From: RGIG6904 sp024680835 | GTDB lineage: Bacteria; Bacillota; Clostridia; Lachnospirales; Lachnospiraceae | Assembly: GCA_024680835.1 (NCBI GenBank) | Contig: JAILBP010000186.1 | Coordinates: forward strand, 1 to 8,360 | Reading direction: 5' to 3' | DNA: 8,360 nucleotides | Shown here: in pieces, positions 1 through 5,864 of the stretch | How positions within the stretch are numbered: the stretch's first letter is position 1 | How the letters are laid out: each line of letters begins with the position of its first letter | Translations under genes and position numbers: made by a program | Notes under the pieces: generated by a model | Seen by the model: the letters and a program-made list of their open reading frames with translations, nothing else | What the model was told of the DNA's origin: nothing | The model's database searches: none

Positions 1-192
1 ATCAGCATAAAAGCCACTACAGAGGAACACCTCGGCTTTACCGGCAGGGGTGAGGGTATCGCTTCATACGCTGTATGTATCATAGAATCACTCTATGAAA
101 ATGCCGCAACGGTGTATGATTCCGCAAGATCCTGCGAGAACTGCGCGGGGTGTGCGCGCTGTCCCGGTCGGGACACTGATGAAGAGAATTGA
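1..192 (+). CDS. ispF: 2-C-methyl-D-erythritol 2,4-cyclodiphosphate synthase, C-terminal fragment with Cys-rich tail
   Basis: The open frame enters from the left edge and ends at TGA 190-192, giving 63 visible residues. The start ISIKATTEEHLGFTGRGEGI closely matches the C-terminal end of IspF, where the KATT.E.LGF.GRGEGIA block contributes to the active site and trimer. IspF converts CDP-methylerythritol 2-phosphate to the cyclic diphosphate in the MEP isoprenoid pathway, in the cytoplasm. Typical IspF proteins end soon after GIA.YAV..LE. This one continues about 35 residues and contains four cysteines spaced C-x2-C-x2-C-x2-C (visible residues 45, 48, 51 and 54), then a proline and an acidic end. 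The fragment also fits the ispF-to-cysS-to-mrnC gene order of Firmicutes. The N-terminal part lies outside the window, so an IspD fusion cannot be judged. Family call is firm; the tail's function is unknown. Confidence 0.9.
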   Translation: MSIKATTEEHLGFTGRGEGIASYAVCIIESLYENAATVYDSARSCENCAGCARCPGRDTDEEN

Positions 193-199
193 AAGACCT

Positions 200-228
200 T
201 TTACATATAAAAGTTTAGTTACTATATC
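200..228 (+). promoter_or_regulatory. candidate sigma-A-type promoter upstream of cysS
   Basis: TTTACA at 200-205 (5 of 6 to TTGACA) is followed after 17 bases by TATATC at 223-228 (4 of 6 to TATAAT), in an AT-rich stretch between ispF and cysS. This is a match by eye only. cysS could equally be read from a promoter upstream of ispF. The 118-nt gap has no T-box signature (no AGGGTGGNACCGCG-like antiterminator), although such leaders are common before aminoacyl-tRNA synthetase genes in Firmicutes. Confidence 0.35.
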
Positions 229-279
229 AAAGTTTATTATGTGATCATGCCGGAGTATAGGTCAACTTTGAACAGTAAC
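218..279 (+). other. imperfect stem-loop in the cysS leader
   Basis: GTTACT (218-223) pairs with AGTAAC (274-279), and TCAAAGTT (227-234) pairs with AACTTTGA (264-271). The two helices are separated by a small ATA/AC internal loop, and the apical region is 29 nt. There is no T-run after it, so it is not an obvious terminator. If the candidate promoter at 200-228 is used, the outer arm would not be transcribed; transcripts coming from ispF would contain it all. The outer arm shares GTTACTAT (218-225) with the end of the large element at 8068-8295. Confidence 0.35.
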
Positions 280-310
280 AGTTTGTAATGAAAAGAGTGA
301 GGAAAAGAAT

Positions 311-1717
311 ATGAAGATTTTGAATACGATGAGCAGAAAAAAAGAGGAATTTGTTCCCGTGGAAGAGGGAAAGGTAAAGATGTATGTCTGCGGTCCCACC
401 GTATATAATTACATTCATATCGGCAATGCCCGCCCTATGATAGTGTTCGATACATTCAGAAGATACCTTGAATACAAGGGGTATGAGGTGAATTATGTTT
501 CCAACTTCACGGATGTGGATGACAAGATAATAAAGAGAGCAATCGAGGAAAACGCTGATGCTTCCGAGATATCAAAGAGGTATATCGAAGAGTGCAAAAA
601 GGACATGGAAGGGTTGAATGTCAGACCTGCCACAACGCATCCCCTTGCAACGGAGGAGATAGGTGGCATGATAGACATGATATCTACCCTGATAGAGAAG
701 GGATATGCCTATGTGAGTGCCGATGGCACGGTTTATTACAGGACGAGAAAGTTTGCTGAGTACGGAAAGCTCTCCCACAAAAATATCGACGACCTTGAGG
801 CCGGACACAGAGAGATAAAGGAAGTGGGCGAGCAAAAGGAAGATCCGCTGGATTTTGTACTGTGGAAACCCAAAAAAGACGGTGAGCCCTTCTGGGAGTC
901 TCCCTGGTGCGAAGGAAGACCGGGATGGCATATCGAGTGCTCAGTCATGGCAAAAAAATATCTGGGCGATGAGATAGATATCCACGCTGGTGGAGAGGAT
1001 CTGATCTTCCCGCATCACGAGAATGAGATTGCTCAGTCCGAGGCTGCCAACGGAAAGACATTTTCAAGATACTGGATGCACAACGGATTTTTAAATATTG
1101 ATAACCGTAAGATGTCAAAATCTCTTGGCAATTTCTTTACTGTGAGAGATATTTCCGAAAAATATGACCTTCAGGTTTTGAGATTTTTTATGCTTCAGGC
1201 ACACTACAGAAATCCGCTGAATTTCTCTGCGGAGCTGATGGAAGCAGCTGCCAACAGTCTGGACAGGATACTGACATCTGCCGATAAGCTCACAAGGCTT
1301 TTGGAAGTTGCACCGGATAAGGCAATGACCGACGGTGAGAAGGCGGATTTCGCTTCCACGGACAGGTTTGTGGAGAAGTTTGAGGCATCCATGGATGACG
1401 ATTGCAATACCGCAGATGCCATAACAGCTGTGTTTGAGCTGGTGAGGTTTATAAACGCAGGCGCAACGGCGGATAATTCAAAGGAATATATAAAGGCTCT
1501 CTACGACAGGTTGTTCACATTGTGCGATGTTTTAGGTCTTAAGATCGAGAAAAAACAGGAAACCCTGGACTCGGAGATAGAGGCTCTGATAGCGGACCGC
1601 CAGGCAGCCCGTAAAGCCAAGGATTTTGCCAAAGCCGATGAGATCAGGGATAAGCTCCTTGGAATGGGTATTATACTGGAGGATACCAGAGAGGGTGTCA
1701 AATGGAAGAGGGCTTGA
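311..1717 (+). CDS. cysS: cysteinyl-tRNA synthetase
   Basis: Class I aminoacyl-tRNA synthetase of 468 residues, the usual length for CysRS. It charges tRNA-Cys with cysteine in the cytoplasm. The class I signature HIGN is at residues 36-39 (the HIGH position, preceded by CGPTVYNYI) and KMSKS is at 267-271. The zinc ligands expected from the E. coli enzyme are all present: C27, C210, H235 and E239, the last two in the FPHHENE block. The C-terminal part (about 340-466) fits the helical anticodon-recognition region and ends in the typical RDKL..MGI.LEDT..G..WK motif. ATG 311 is supported by GAGGA at 299-303, 7 nt upstream. The stop overlaps mrnC by 16 nt, so the two are probably coupled. In Bacillus gltX and cysE precede cysS; here ispF does. 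No T-box leader is visible. Confidence 0.98.
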   Translation: MKILNTMSRKKEEFVPVEEGKVKMYVCGPTVYNYIHIGNARPMIVFDTFRRYLEYKGYEVNYVSNFTDVDDKIIKRAIEENADASEISKRYIEECKKDMEGLNVRPATTHPLATEEIGGMIDMISTLIEKGYAYVSADGTVYYRTRKFAEYGKLSHKNIDDLEAGHREIKEVGEQKEDPLDFVLWKPKKDGEPFWESPWCEGRPGWHIECSVMAKKYLGDEIDIHAGGEDLIFPHHENEIAQSEAANGKTFSRYWMHNGFLNIDNRKMSKSLGNFFTVRDISEKYDLQVLRFFMLQAHYRNPLNFSAELMEAAANSLDRILTSADKLTRLLEVAPDKAMTDGEKADFASTDRFVEKFEASMDDDCNTADAITAVFELVRFINAGATADNSKEYIKALYDRLFTLCDVLGLKIEKKQETLDSEIEALIADRQAARKAKDFAKADEIRDKLLGMGIILEDTREGVKWKRA

Positions 1718-2223
1718 GAGGTTTTTTGACTGCCCTGGAAGAGAGTTTTACGCCTTCCGGGACGGAAGACAATGCGGACAGACCGGTGGAAGATCTAAGG
1801 CAGGTGCCGATACTGTCACTGGCTTTTCTGGGAGATACTGTGTTTGATCTTTATATGAGGACGGTGGCGGTCAGGGTTAAAAAAAATAATCCTACCGATG
1901 CCCACCGTTTCGCCACAAAGTATGTGAAGGCTGCGGCACAGGCCAGGATGGCGGAGCATCTTGAAAGTCTCCTGACTGAAGAGGAGCTTTCCGTGTACAG
2001 GAGAGGACGCAATGCAAAAAACGCCTCTCTGGCAAAAAATGCCACTGTGGGCGATTACAGGAAGGCTACGGGCTTTGAGGCTTTGCTGGGATGGCTTTAT
2101 CTTTCCGGAGACACGGAGCGCATACTGAAGCTATGCAAGGAATCGTTTGACAATTACACGCCGAAGGAGAGTGAAGGCAGTGAGAGCAGCAACAGATCGG
2201 AATACTCAGGAGAATCGGATTGA
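1702..2223 (+). CDS. mrnC: Mini-ribonuclease III
   Basis: Ribonuclease III-fold protein without a double-stranded RNA-binding domain. In Bacillus subtilis, Mini-III matures the ends of 23S rRNA. The catalytic core runs from about residue 35 to 150. It shows the LAFLGDTVFDLYMR block with D45, the KYVKAAAQA helix, an RRGRNAK stretch with the following AKNATVGDYRKATGFEALLGWLYL block, and E126 as the second expected metal ligand. At 173 residues it is longer than the typical 130-145. There is an N-terminal extension of about 34 residues and a Ser/Glu-rich tail of about 22 residues, part of which is encoded by DNA shared with the start of rlmB. ATG 1702 lies inside the end of cysS and follows GAGAGGG (1689-1695) by 6 nt. 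Position directly after cysS is the standard Firmicutes arrangement. Confidence 0.95.
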   Translation: MEEGLRGFLTALEESFTPSGTEDNADRPVEDLRQVPILSLAFLGDTVFDLYMRTVAVRVKKNNPTDAHRFATKYVKAAAQARMAEHLESLLTEEELSVYRRGRNAKNASLAKNATVGDYRKATGFEALLGWLYLSGDTERILKLCKESFDNYTPKESEGSESSNRSEYSGESD

Positions 2224-2941
2224 GGGCAGAAATGCCGTGTTGGAGGCTGTCAGGAGCGGAGCTTCCATCGATAGGATATATATCATAGAAGATATAAAAG
2301 ACGGACCGCTTCAGACTATATTGAGGGAGGCGGACAGGGCGAAGATCAGGGTCGACCGTGTCAAAAAGGAAAGGCTCGACGGCATGTCGGTAACGGGAAA
2401 ACATCAGGGCGTCATAGCAAAGGTCGCATCCTTCGATTATGCCGAGGTTGATGATATCCTGAAGAAAGCCGCGGATAAAGGCGAAAAGCCTTTCATATTC
2501 ATATTGGACGGTATCGAGGATCCCCATAACTTAGGCGCCATCATCAGAAGTGCAAACCAGGCGGGGGCTCACGGTGTCATAATACCCAAAAACAGGGCAT
2601 GTACACTGACTGCGACGGTGGCAAAAACATCTGCCGGTGCGTTGAGTTACACACCGGTTGCGAAGGTTACCAATATTACCCGCACCATGGAGGAGCTGAA
2701 GGCACAGGGGATGTGGTTTGTCTGCGCTGATATGGAGGGCGAGAGCATGTATGATCTGGATATGAGCGGTGCCATCGGGCTTGTGATCGGTTCCGAGGGC
2801 GACGGCGTTTCCAGACTTGTGAGAGAAAACTGTGATTTTACCGCACGGATACCGATGTACGGAGATATAGATTCCCTGAATGCCTCGGTGGCGGCGGGAA
2901 TCCTGGGATTTGAGATCGCGAGACAGCGCCATGCAAAATGA
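2180..2941 (+). CDS. rlmB: 23S rRNA (guanosine-2'-O-)-methyltransferase, SpoU/TrmH family
   Basis: A 253-residue SAM-dependent RNA 2'-O-ribose methyltransferase of the SPOUT (knotted) class; the RlmB/YacO branch methylates 23S rRNA. The N-terminal domain (about 14-95, starting IEGRNAVLEAVRSG) is the small L30-like substrate-binding domain. The catalytic domain has motif 1 at 108-130 (ILDGIEDPHNLGAIIRSANQ), motif 2 at 200-212 (GLVIGSEGDGVS) and motif 3 at 224-240 (IPMYGDIDSLNASVAAG). The last two form the knot and cofactor pocket. I chose GTG 2180 because AAGGAG (2164-2169) lies upstream and the family normally begins just before the EGRNAV block. A TTG at 2147 or GTG at 2171 are possible alternatives. 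The start overlaps mrnC by 44 nt in another frame, and the end overlaps the sigma gene by 11 nt. Confidence 0.93.
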   Translation: MRAATDRNTQENRIEGRNAVLEAVRSGASIDRIYIIEDIKDGPLQTILREADRAKIRVDRVKKERLDGMSVTGKHQGVIAKVASFDYAEVDDILKKAADKGEKPFIFILDGIEDPHNLGAIIRSANQAGAHGVIIPKNRACTLTATVAKTSAGALSYTPVAKVTNITRTMEELKAQGMWFVCADMEGESMYDLDMSGAIGLVIGSEGDGVSRLVRENCDFTARIPMYGDIDSLNASVAAGILGFEIARQRHAK

Positions 2942-3545
2942 TAAAACGCCGCAATACGGCAGATTACACAAATTTGACGGGGCATCCGACGAGGAGCTTC
3001 TGGACAGCCGGAACATAGACAGATCGGAACTGACGGACTATCTTCTGGTAAAATATAAAAAACTGGTTGCCAAAAATGCCAACAGGCTTTTCATCATAGG
3101 CGCAGAGACCGATGACCTCATACAGGAGGGCATGATAGGCCTTTTTCATGCCATAACCGATTACGATATAGATAAAAATCCCAGTTTTTATTATTTCGCG
3201 GATATGTGTATCAAAAGGCAGATGTATAAGGCAATCCAGAATTCCCAGACCAAGAAACAGATGCCCCTCAACACATCCGTCTCCATAGACGAAACCTTTG
3301 GAGAGGATACGGAGGACAGTTTTTCGGATCCTCAGGAGCTTTTTATACGGCGTGAGAATACGGAAGAGTTCGTTAAGCGTTTGCGCTCGGAGCTGTCTCC
3401 CATGGAGAACAGGGTTTTGGCAAGGTTTATAGCAGGCTTTGATTACAGGGAGATAGCTGCCAGTATGGAGAAGACGCCGAAAGCCATAGACAACGCCCTT
3501 ACCCGCATCAAGAAAAAGGCTTTGGCTCTCAGGGATCAGGTTTAA
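2931..3545 (+). CDS. sigH: SigH-family RNA polymerase sigma factor
   Basis: A 204-residue sigma-70 family protein with region 2 and region 4 only. Region 2 (about 37-110) contains ETDDLIQEGMIGLFHAI and the FYYFADMCIKRQMYKAI segment, closely resembling SigH of Bacillus, as does the following linker MPLNTSVSIDE. Region 4 (about 155-200) has LSPMENRVLARF and a helix-turn-helix of the REIA..M..TPKAIDNALTRIKKKA type, again the SigH pattern. SigH directs the transition-state and early sporulation genes in Bacillus; the role in this organism is not known from the window. Its place after rlmB matches the conserved order, but yacP, usually between them, is missing. ATG 2931 lies within the end of rlmB (11-nt overlap) without a strong ribosome site, so translation is probably coupled to rlmB. 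Confidence 0.88.
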   Translation: MQNDKTPQYGRLHKFDGASDEELLDSRNIDRSELTDYLLVKYKKLVAKNANRLFIIGAETDDLIQEGMIGLFHAITDYDIDKNPSFYYFADMCIKRQMYKAIQNSQTKKQMPLNTSVSIDETFGEDTEDSFSDPQELFIRRENTEEFVKRLRSELSPMENRVLARFIAGFDYREIAASMEKTPKAIDNALTRIKKKALALRDQV

Positions 3546-3549
3546 GTTT

Positions 3550-3581
3550 ATGATGACAAAACTTTTCATAAATGTTATCAT
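3550..3581 (+). other. nine-pair dyad just after the sigma gene
   Basis: ATGATGACA (3550-3558) can pair with TGTTATCAT (3573-3581), with one G-U wobble and a 14-nt AT-rich loop. It begins 5 nt after the sigma factor stop codon. Only three Ts follow, so it is a weak candidate terminator. It may instead protect the 3' end of the operon transcript or be an operator. Confidence 0.35.
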
Positions 3582-3619
3582 TTACAGTAAGCGGGATCAG
3601 ATATTTCGTTTACCGTAAG
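3581..3619 (+). repeat. pair of TTTACNGTAAG direct repeats
   Basis: TTTACAGTAAG (3581-3591) and TTTACCGTAAG (3609-3619) are identical except for the central base and start 28 nt apart. Each is itself a small dyad, TTAC-N-GTAA. Such paired palindromes upstream of a gene look like operator half-sites. No protein can be assigned and the spacing could be chance. Confidence 0.4.
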
Positions 3620-3637
3620 AGTAGCCGGAGTGAATTC

Positions 3638-3678
3638 GGTCCGCGTTTTTTGTGAGAGATCACAGCGCCGGGCGGATC
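3638..3678 (+). other. structured leader of the CheW-like gene
   Basis: GGTCCGC (3638-3644) can pair with GCGGATC (3672-3678), with one G-U. Inside it TGTGA (3651-3655) pairs with TCACA (3660-3664) around a GAGA loop, which has GNRA form. A run of six Ts (3646-3651) sits between the two 5' arms. The short upstream pairing CGGA/TCCG (3626-3629 with 3640-3643) followed by GCG and the T-run could act as an alternative weak terminator. It does not match any riboswitch I recognise. Confidence 0.3.
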
Positions 3679-3710
3679 ACGGGAGTTTATCATATTGTAG
3701 GGGAGAATAT

Positions 3711-4154
3711 ATGCAGTATCTTAGTATCAGACTTGGAAACATAAAATACGGGATTCCCATCGAGAAAGTGGTATCCATAGAACCGCACAGTGATTTTATC
3801 AAACTTCCCTGCGGGGCTGAGTATGTGACGGGCATCAAAAACCTTCACGGGAACACGATCCCCGTTTACAACCTGTCCAAGAGATTCGGTAATCCCGCAG
3901 ATAAGCTGATGAATATAGTGATAGTCACATGTTCGGGCTTTAATGTGGGGCTGGAGGTGGATGAGGTTTTGTCCCTTGAGAATGCGGCAGCCGACGAGGT
4001 TGAGGCAATGCCACAGATGATCAAGAGCTCACAGAAATACATGATGGACGTTGCCCATAAGGGCACGGAACTCACCGTGATGGTGGATATAGACAAGCTT
4101 CTCGATGAATTCGAGATGGAAGAAATGGAAAAAATGCTTAAGGGAGAAAGTTGA
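3711..4154 (+). CDS. CheW-domain protein (orphan chemotaxis-type adaptor)
   Basis: A 147-residue protein consisting of one CheW domain (about 3-140), the length of a free-standing CheW. CheW couples the CheA kinase to chemoreceptors at the inner face of the membrane. Family hallmarks are the opening YLSIRLGNIKYGIPIEKV, the central GIKNLHGNTIPVYNLSKRFG, and the later VGLEVDEVLSLE. The usual NLRG motif reads NLHG (44-47), so a normally conserved arginine is histidine. The tail is highly acidic and Met-rich (FEMEEMEKMLKGES). Start ATG 3711 has a strong AGGGGAG site at 3699-3705, 5 nt upstream, and is preferred over an in-frame upstream candidate at 3630. No cheA, cheY or receptor gene is nearby, so it may serve a distant cluster or a non-chemotactic kinase. 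An intrinsic terminator follows. Confidence 0.85.
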   Translation: MQYLSIRLGNIKYGIPIEKVVSIEPHSDFIKLPCGAEYVTGIKNLHGNTIPVYNLSKRFGNPADKLMNIVIVTCSGFNVGLEVDEVLSLENAAADEVEAMPQMIKSSQKYMMDVAHKGTELTVMVDIDKLLDEFEMEEMEKMLKGES

Positions 4155-4175
4155 ATATGTATCTATAGGGGAATG

Positions 4176-4206
4176 CCTGCTGTCTGTGTCAGCAGGTTTT
4201 CTGGTA
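4176..4206 (+). terminator. probable rho-independent terminator after the CheW-like gene
   Basis: CCTGCTG (4176-4182) pairs perfectly with CAGCAGG (4190-4196) around a 7-nt loop. It is followed at once by TTTT and, after a short break, more Ts. It begins 21 nt after the CheW-like stop and ends before gpsA. The U-tract is short, so some readthrough into gpsA is likely. Confidence 0.65.
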
Positions 4207-4236
4207 TTTTATCGTTTTAGGCCGGAGGAAAAGACT

Positions 4237-5256
4237 ATGAGAGCAGATGTAAAGGTGTTGGGTGCAGGTACATGGGGAATAGCGCTGGCGAGACTTTTGG
4301 CGCTGAACGGACATGATGTATGTGTCTGGTCGGCAATAGAATCAGAGATCGACGAGCTGGGAACTACCCGGAAACATAAGAACCTTCCGGGGATGACCAT
4401 TCCGGATGAGATTAAATTTGAGAAGAGCATTGAAAAGACTTTGACGACACATACCGGAGGGGAGAAGAGGATCATAGTGTTTGCGGTGCCCTCCATATTT
4501 GTGAGAAATACGGCTGCTTCCGCTGCACCTTTCCTGGAGGAGGGCGACATAGTGGTAGACGTTGCCAAGGGTATCGAGGAGGGAACCCTTCTCACCATGA
4601 CAGGCATCATAGAAGACGAGCTTGAGAAAGCGAAGGTTAAGGTGGCCGGTGTAGTGGCGCTGTCGGGCCCCACCCATGCGGAGGAAGTGGCAAGGGATAT
4701 TCCCACCACCATCGTGTCTGCATCAAAAGATGAGACCGCTGCAGCCGTGGTACAGGAGGTTTTCTCCGGAAGATGTATGAGAGTTTACACCAATGATGAC
4801 GTGTTGGGTGTGGAGCTCTGCGGCGCAGTCAAGAACATAATAGCGCTGGCCTGCGGTATCTCCACGGGTTTGGGATACGGAGACAACACCAAAGCCGCCA
4901 TCATGACCCGCGGTATGGAGGAGATCAAGAGACTGGGAACCGCCATGGGAGCCAGAGAGAAGACTTTTTACGGGCTTGCCGGAATGGGAGACCTCATCGT
5001 TACGGCTACTTCGGTCCATTCGAGAAACAACCGCTGTGGAATGCTGATAGGAGAAGGGCATTCCCTGGATGAAGCCAAGTCCATGGTAGGCATGGTGGTG
5101 GAAGGAGTTAACGCACTTCCGGCGGTGATGGAGCTTGCCGAGAAATACAAGGTTGAAATGCCTATAATAGAGGTGGCGGGAGACGTGGTATTTAACGGTG
5201 CGGATCCCCATGATTCCGTGGACAGACTTATGGGCAGGGAACAGAAGGCAGAATAG
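4237..5256 (+). CDS. gpsA: glycerol-3-phosphate dehydrogenase [NAD(P)+]
   Basis: A 339-residue cytoplasmic dehydrogenase that reduces dihydroxyacetone phosphate to sn-glycerol 3-phosphate, the backbone for phospholipids. The N-terminal Rossmann fold starts with GAGTWG (residues 9-14, the GxGxxG dinucleotide loop) followed by IALARLLALNGHDVCVW. The middle carries VVDVAKGIEEGTL and the SGPTHAEEVA block. The C-terminal substrate domain contains CGAVKNIIALACGISTGL, with K199 as the expected catalytic lysine, then GDNTKAAIMTRG and GLAGMGDLIVTATS (from residue 246). Length and motifs are normal for GpsA. ATG 4237 is set by GGAGGA at 4224-4229, 7 nt upstream. An in-frame upward extension through the terminator region is unlikely to be translated. 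In many Clostridia gpsA follows plsY; here a CheW-like gene precedes it. Confidence 0.97.
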   Translation: MRADVKVLGAGTWGIALARLLALNGHDVCVWSAIESEIDELGTTRKHKNLPGMTIPDEIKFEKSIEKTLTTHTGGEKRIIVFAVPSIFVRNTAASAAPFLEEGDIVVDVAKGIEEGTLLTMTGIIEDELEKAKVKVAGVVALSGPTHAEEVARDIPTTIVSASKDETAAAVVQEVFSGRCMRVYTNDDVLGVELCGAVKNIIALACGISTGLGYGDNTKAAIMTRGMEEIKRLGTAMGAREKTFYGLAGMGDLIVTATSVHSRNNRCGMLIGEGHSLDEAKSMVGMVVEGVNALPAVMELAEKYKVEMPIIEVAGDVVFNGADPHDSVDRLMGREQKAE

Positions 5257-5277
5257 TGTTGTGATGTGGGGGTAAGT

Positions 5278-5826
5278 ATGGCAGAGCTTGTGGAAGGATT
5301 CCTGTTTGAAGACGAGGATTTGGCAAATGAAGCCCGCAAGGAGGCCGAAGGGATCCGTTATGTCAATTCCAGAATGGATTTTGAAAATCCCTCACGGGTG
5401 CTGGCTGTTTACCAGAAGATGGTGAAAAACAGAATGTTTCAGACCGAGGTGGGTTTTACATATCTCAAACAGATACAGGATTATCTGCGCAATTCCGAGG
5501 AGATCGACAAGGTTGAGATACTGGCTATTCCCGTCACGGGCAGGATCGAGGTAAAGGAGACTGCCGAGCGCACCAGAAAAGTGGAGGCAAAGATAAAGCG
5601 GCACAATAAATTCCTGTTCGCATCGGTGGCGGGGAATTTCATCATGCTGGTGGCAATACTGGTCATGATGATAATAGCGGCATCTGCTGATTCCACCACC
5701 ATCCTGAATTACGAGAATAAGATCCTGGACCGGTATACCTACTGGCAGACCGAACTCGATGAGCGGGAGGCACAGCTTAACGCCAGGGAAAAGGAACTTG
5801 ATCTGAGGGAGGTCGGTGAGGAATAG
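5278..5826 (+). CDS. unrecognised single-pass membrane protein with heptad-repeat C-terminus
   Basis: I do not recognise the family. The protein has 182 residues in three parts. Residues 1-111 are a charged, mostly helical, probably cytoplasmic domain (FLFEDEDLANEARKEAEGIR, then a V.AVYQKMVKNRMFQTEVG..YL stretch) ending in the basic segment KIKRHNK. Residues 112-135 are one hydrophobic membrane segment (GNFIMLVAILVMMIIAA). Residues 150-182 form a likely coiled coil with three exact 7-residue steps: LDERE, LNARE, LDLRE. The basic segment before the membrane helix suggests the N-terminus is inside, placing the coiled coil outside. I prefer ATG 5278 with a purine-rich GGGGG (5268-5272) before it; GTG 5266 is an alternative that adds four residues. 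It starts 21 nt after gpsA and probably shares its transcript. The two-component system follows after a promoter-like gap. Confidence 0.8.
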   Translation: MAELVEGFLFEDEDLANEARKEAEGIRYVNSRMDFENPSRVLAVYQKMVKNRMFQTEVGFTYLKQIQDYLRNSEEIDKVEILAIPVTGRIEVKETAERTRKVEAKIKRHNKFLFASVAGNFIMLVAILVMMIIAASADSTTILNYENKILDRYTYWQTELDEREAQLNAREKELDLREVGEE

Positions 5827-5835
5827 CTTTTTCTA

Positions 5836-5864
5836 TTCACAATTATTACATAATTCTGTGTTAT
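5836..5864 (+). promoter_or_regulatory. candidate promoter of the two-component operon
   Basis: TTCACA (5836-5841, 5 of 6 to TTGACA) and TGTTAT (5859-5864, 4 of 6 to TATAAT) are separated by 17 bases in an AT-rich gap of 72 nt before the response regulator gene. The assignment is by eye and moderate at best. Confidence 0.45.
5841..5855. promoter_or_regulatory. dyad AATTAT-TAC-ATAATT, candidate operator
   Basis: A perfect 6+6 inverted repeat with a 3-nt centre lies between the candidate -35 and -10 of the regulator promoter. That is a position where a bound protein would block transcription. AT-rich dyads arise by chance, so this is only suggestive. Confidence 0.35.

Noticed and set aside
193..310. 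T-box leader before cysS
   Set aside because: The gap is too short for a full T-box, and neither the conserved antiterminator sequence nor a terminator with a T-run is present.
2066..2527. 153-codon antisense open frame across mrnC and rlmB
   Set aside because: It is a shadow of two well-supported genes; its Cys-rich translation is a by-product of the opposite codons.
2964..3581. 205-codon antisense open frame across the sigma factor gene
   Set aside because: The + strand encodes a clear SigH-family protein with conserved regions 2 and 4; the antisense protein has no recognisable domain and no ribosome site seen.
3651..3664. CRP-like site TGTGA...TCACA
   Set aside because: The spacer is 4 instead of 6 bases, and a hairpin with a GNRA loop explains the symmetry as well; CRP regulation of this type is not expected in Clostridia.
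3590..3680. Cyclic di-GMP (GEMM) riboswitch upstream of the CheW-like gene
   Set aside because: A TAGCCGG segment resembles part of the motif, but the conserved GGGACGCAAAGCC core and the rest of the fold are missing.
5821..5838. GAATAG/CTATTC hairpin at the end of the unknown membrane protein gene as a terminator
   Set aside because: The stem is six AT-rich pairs including the stop codon, the Ts are in the loop, and no T-run follows.
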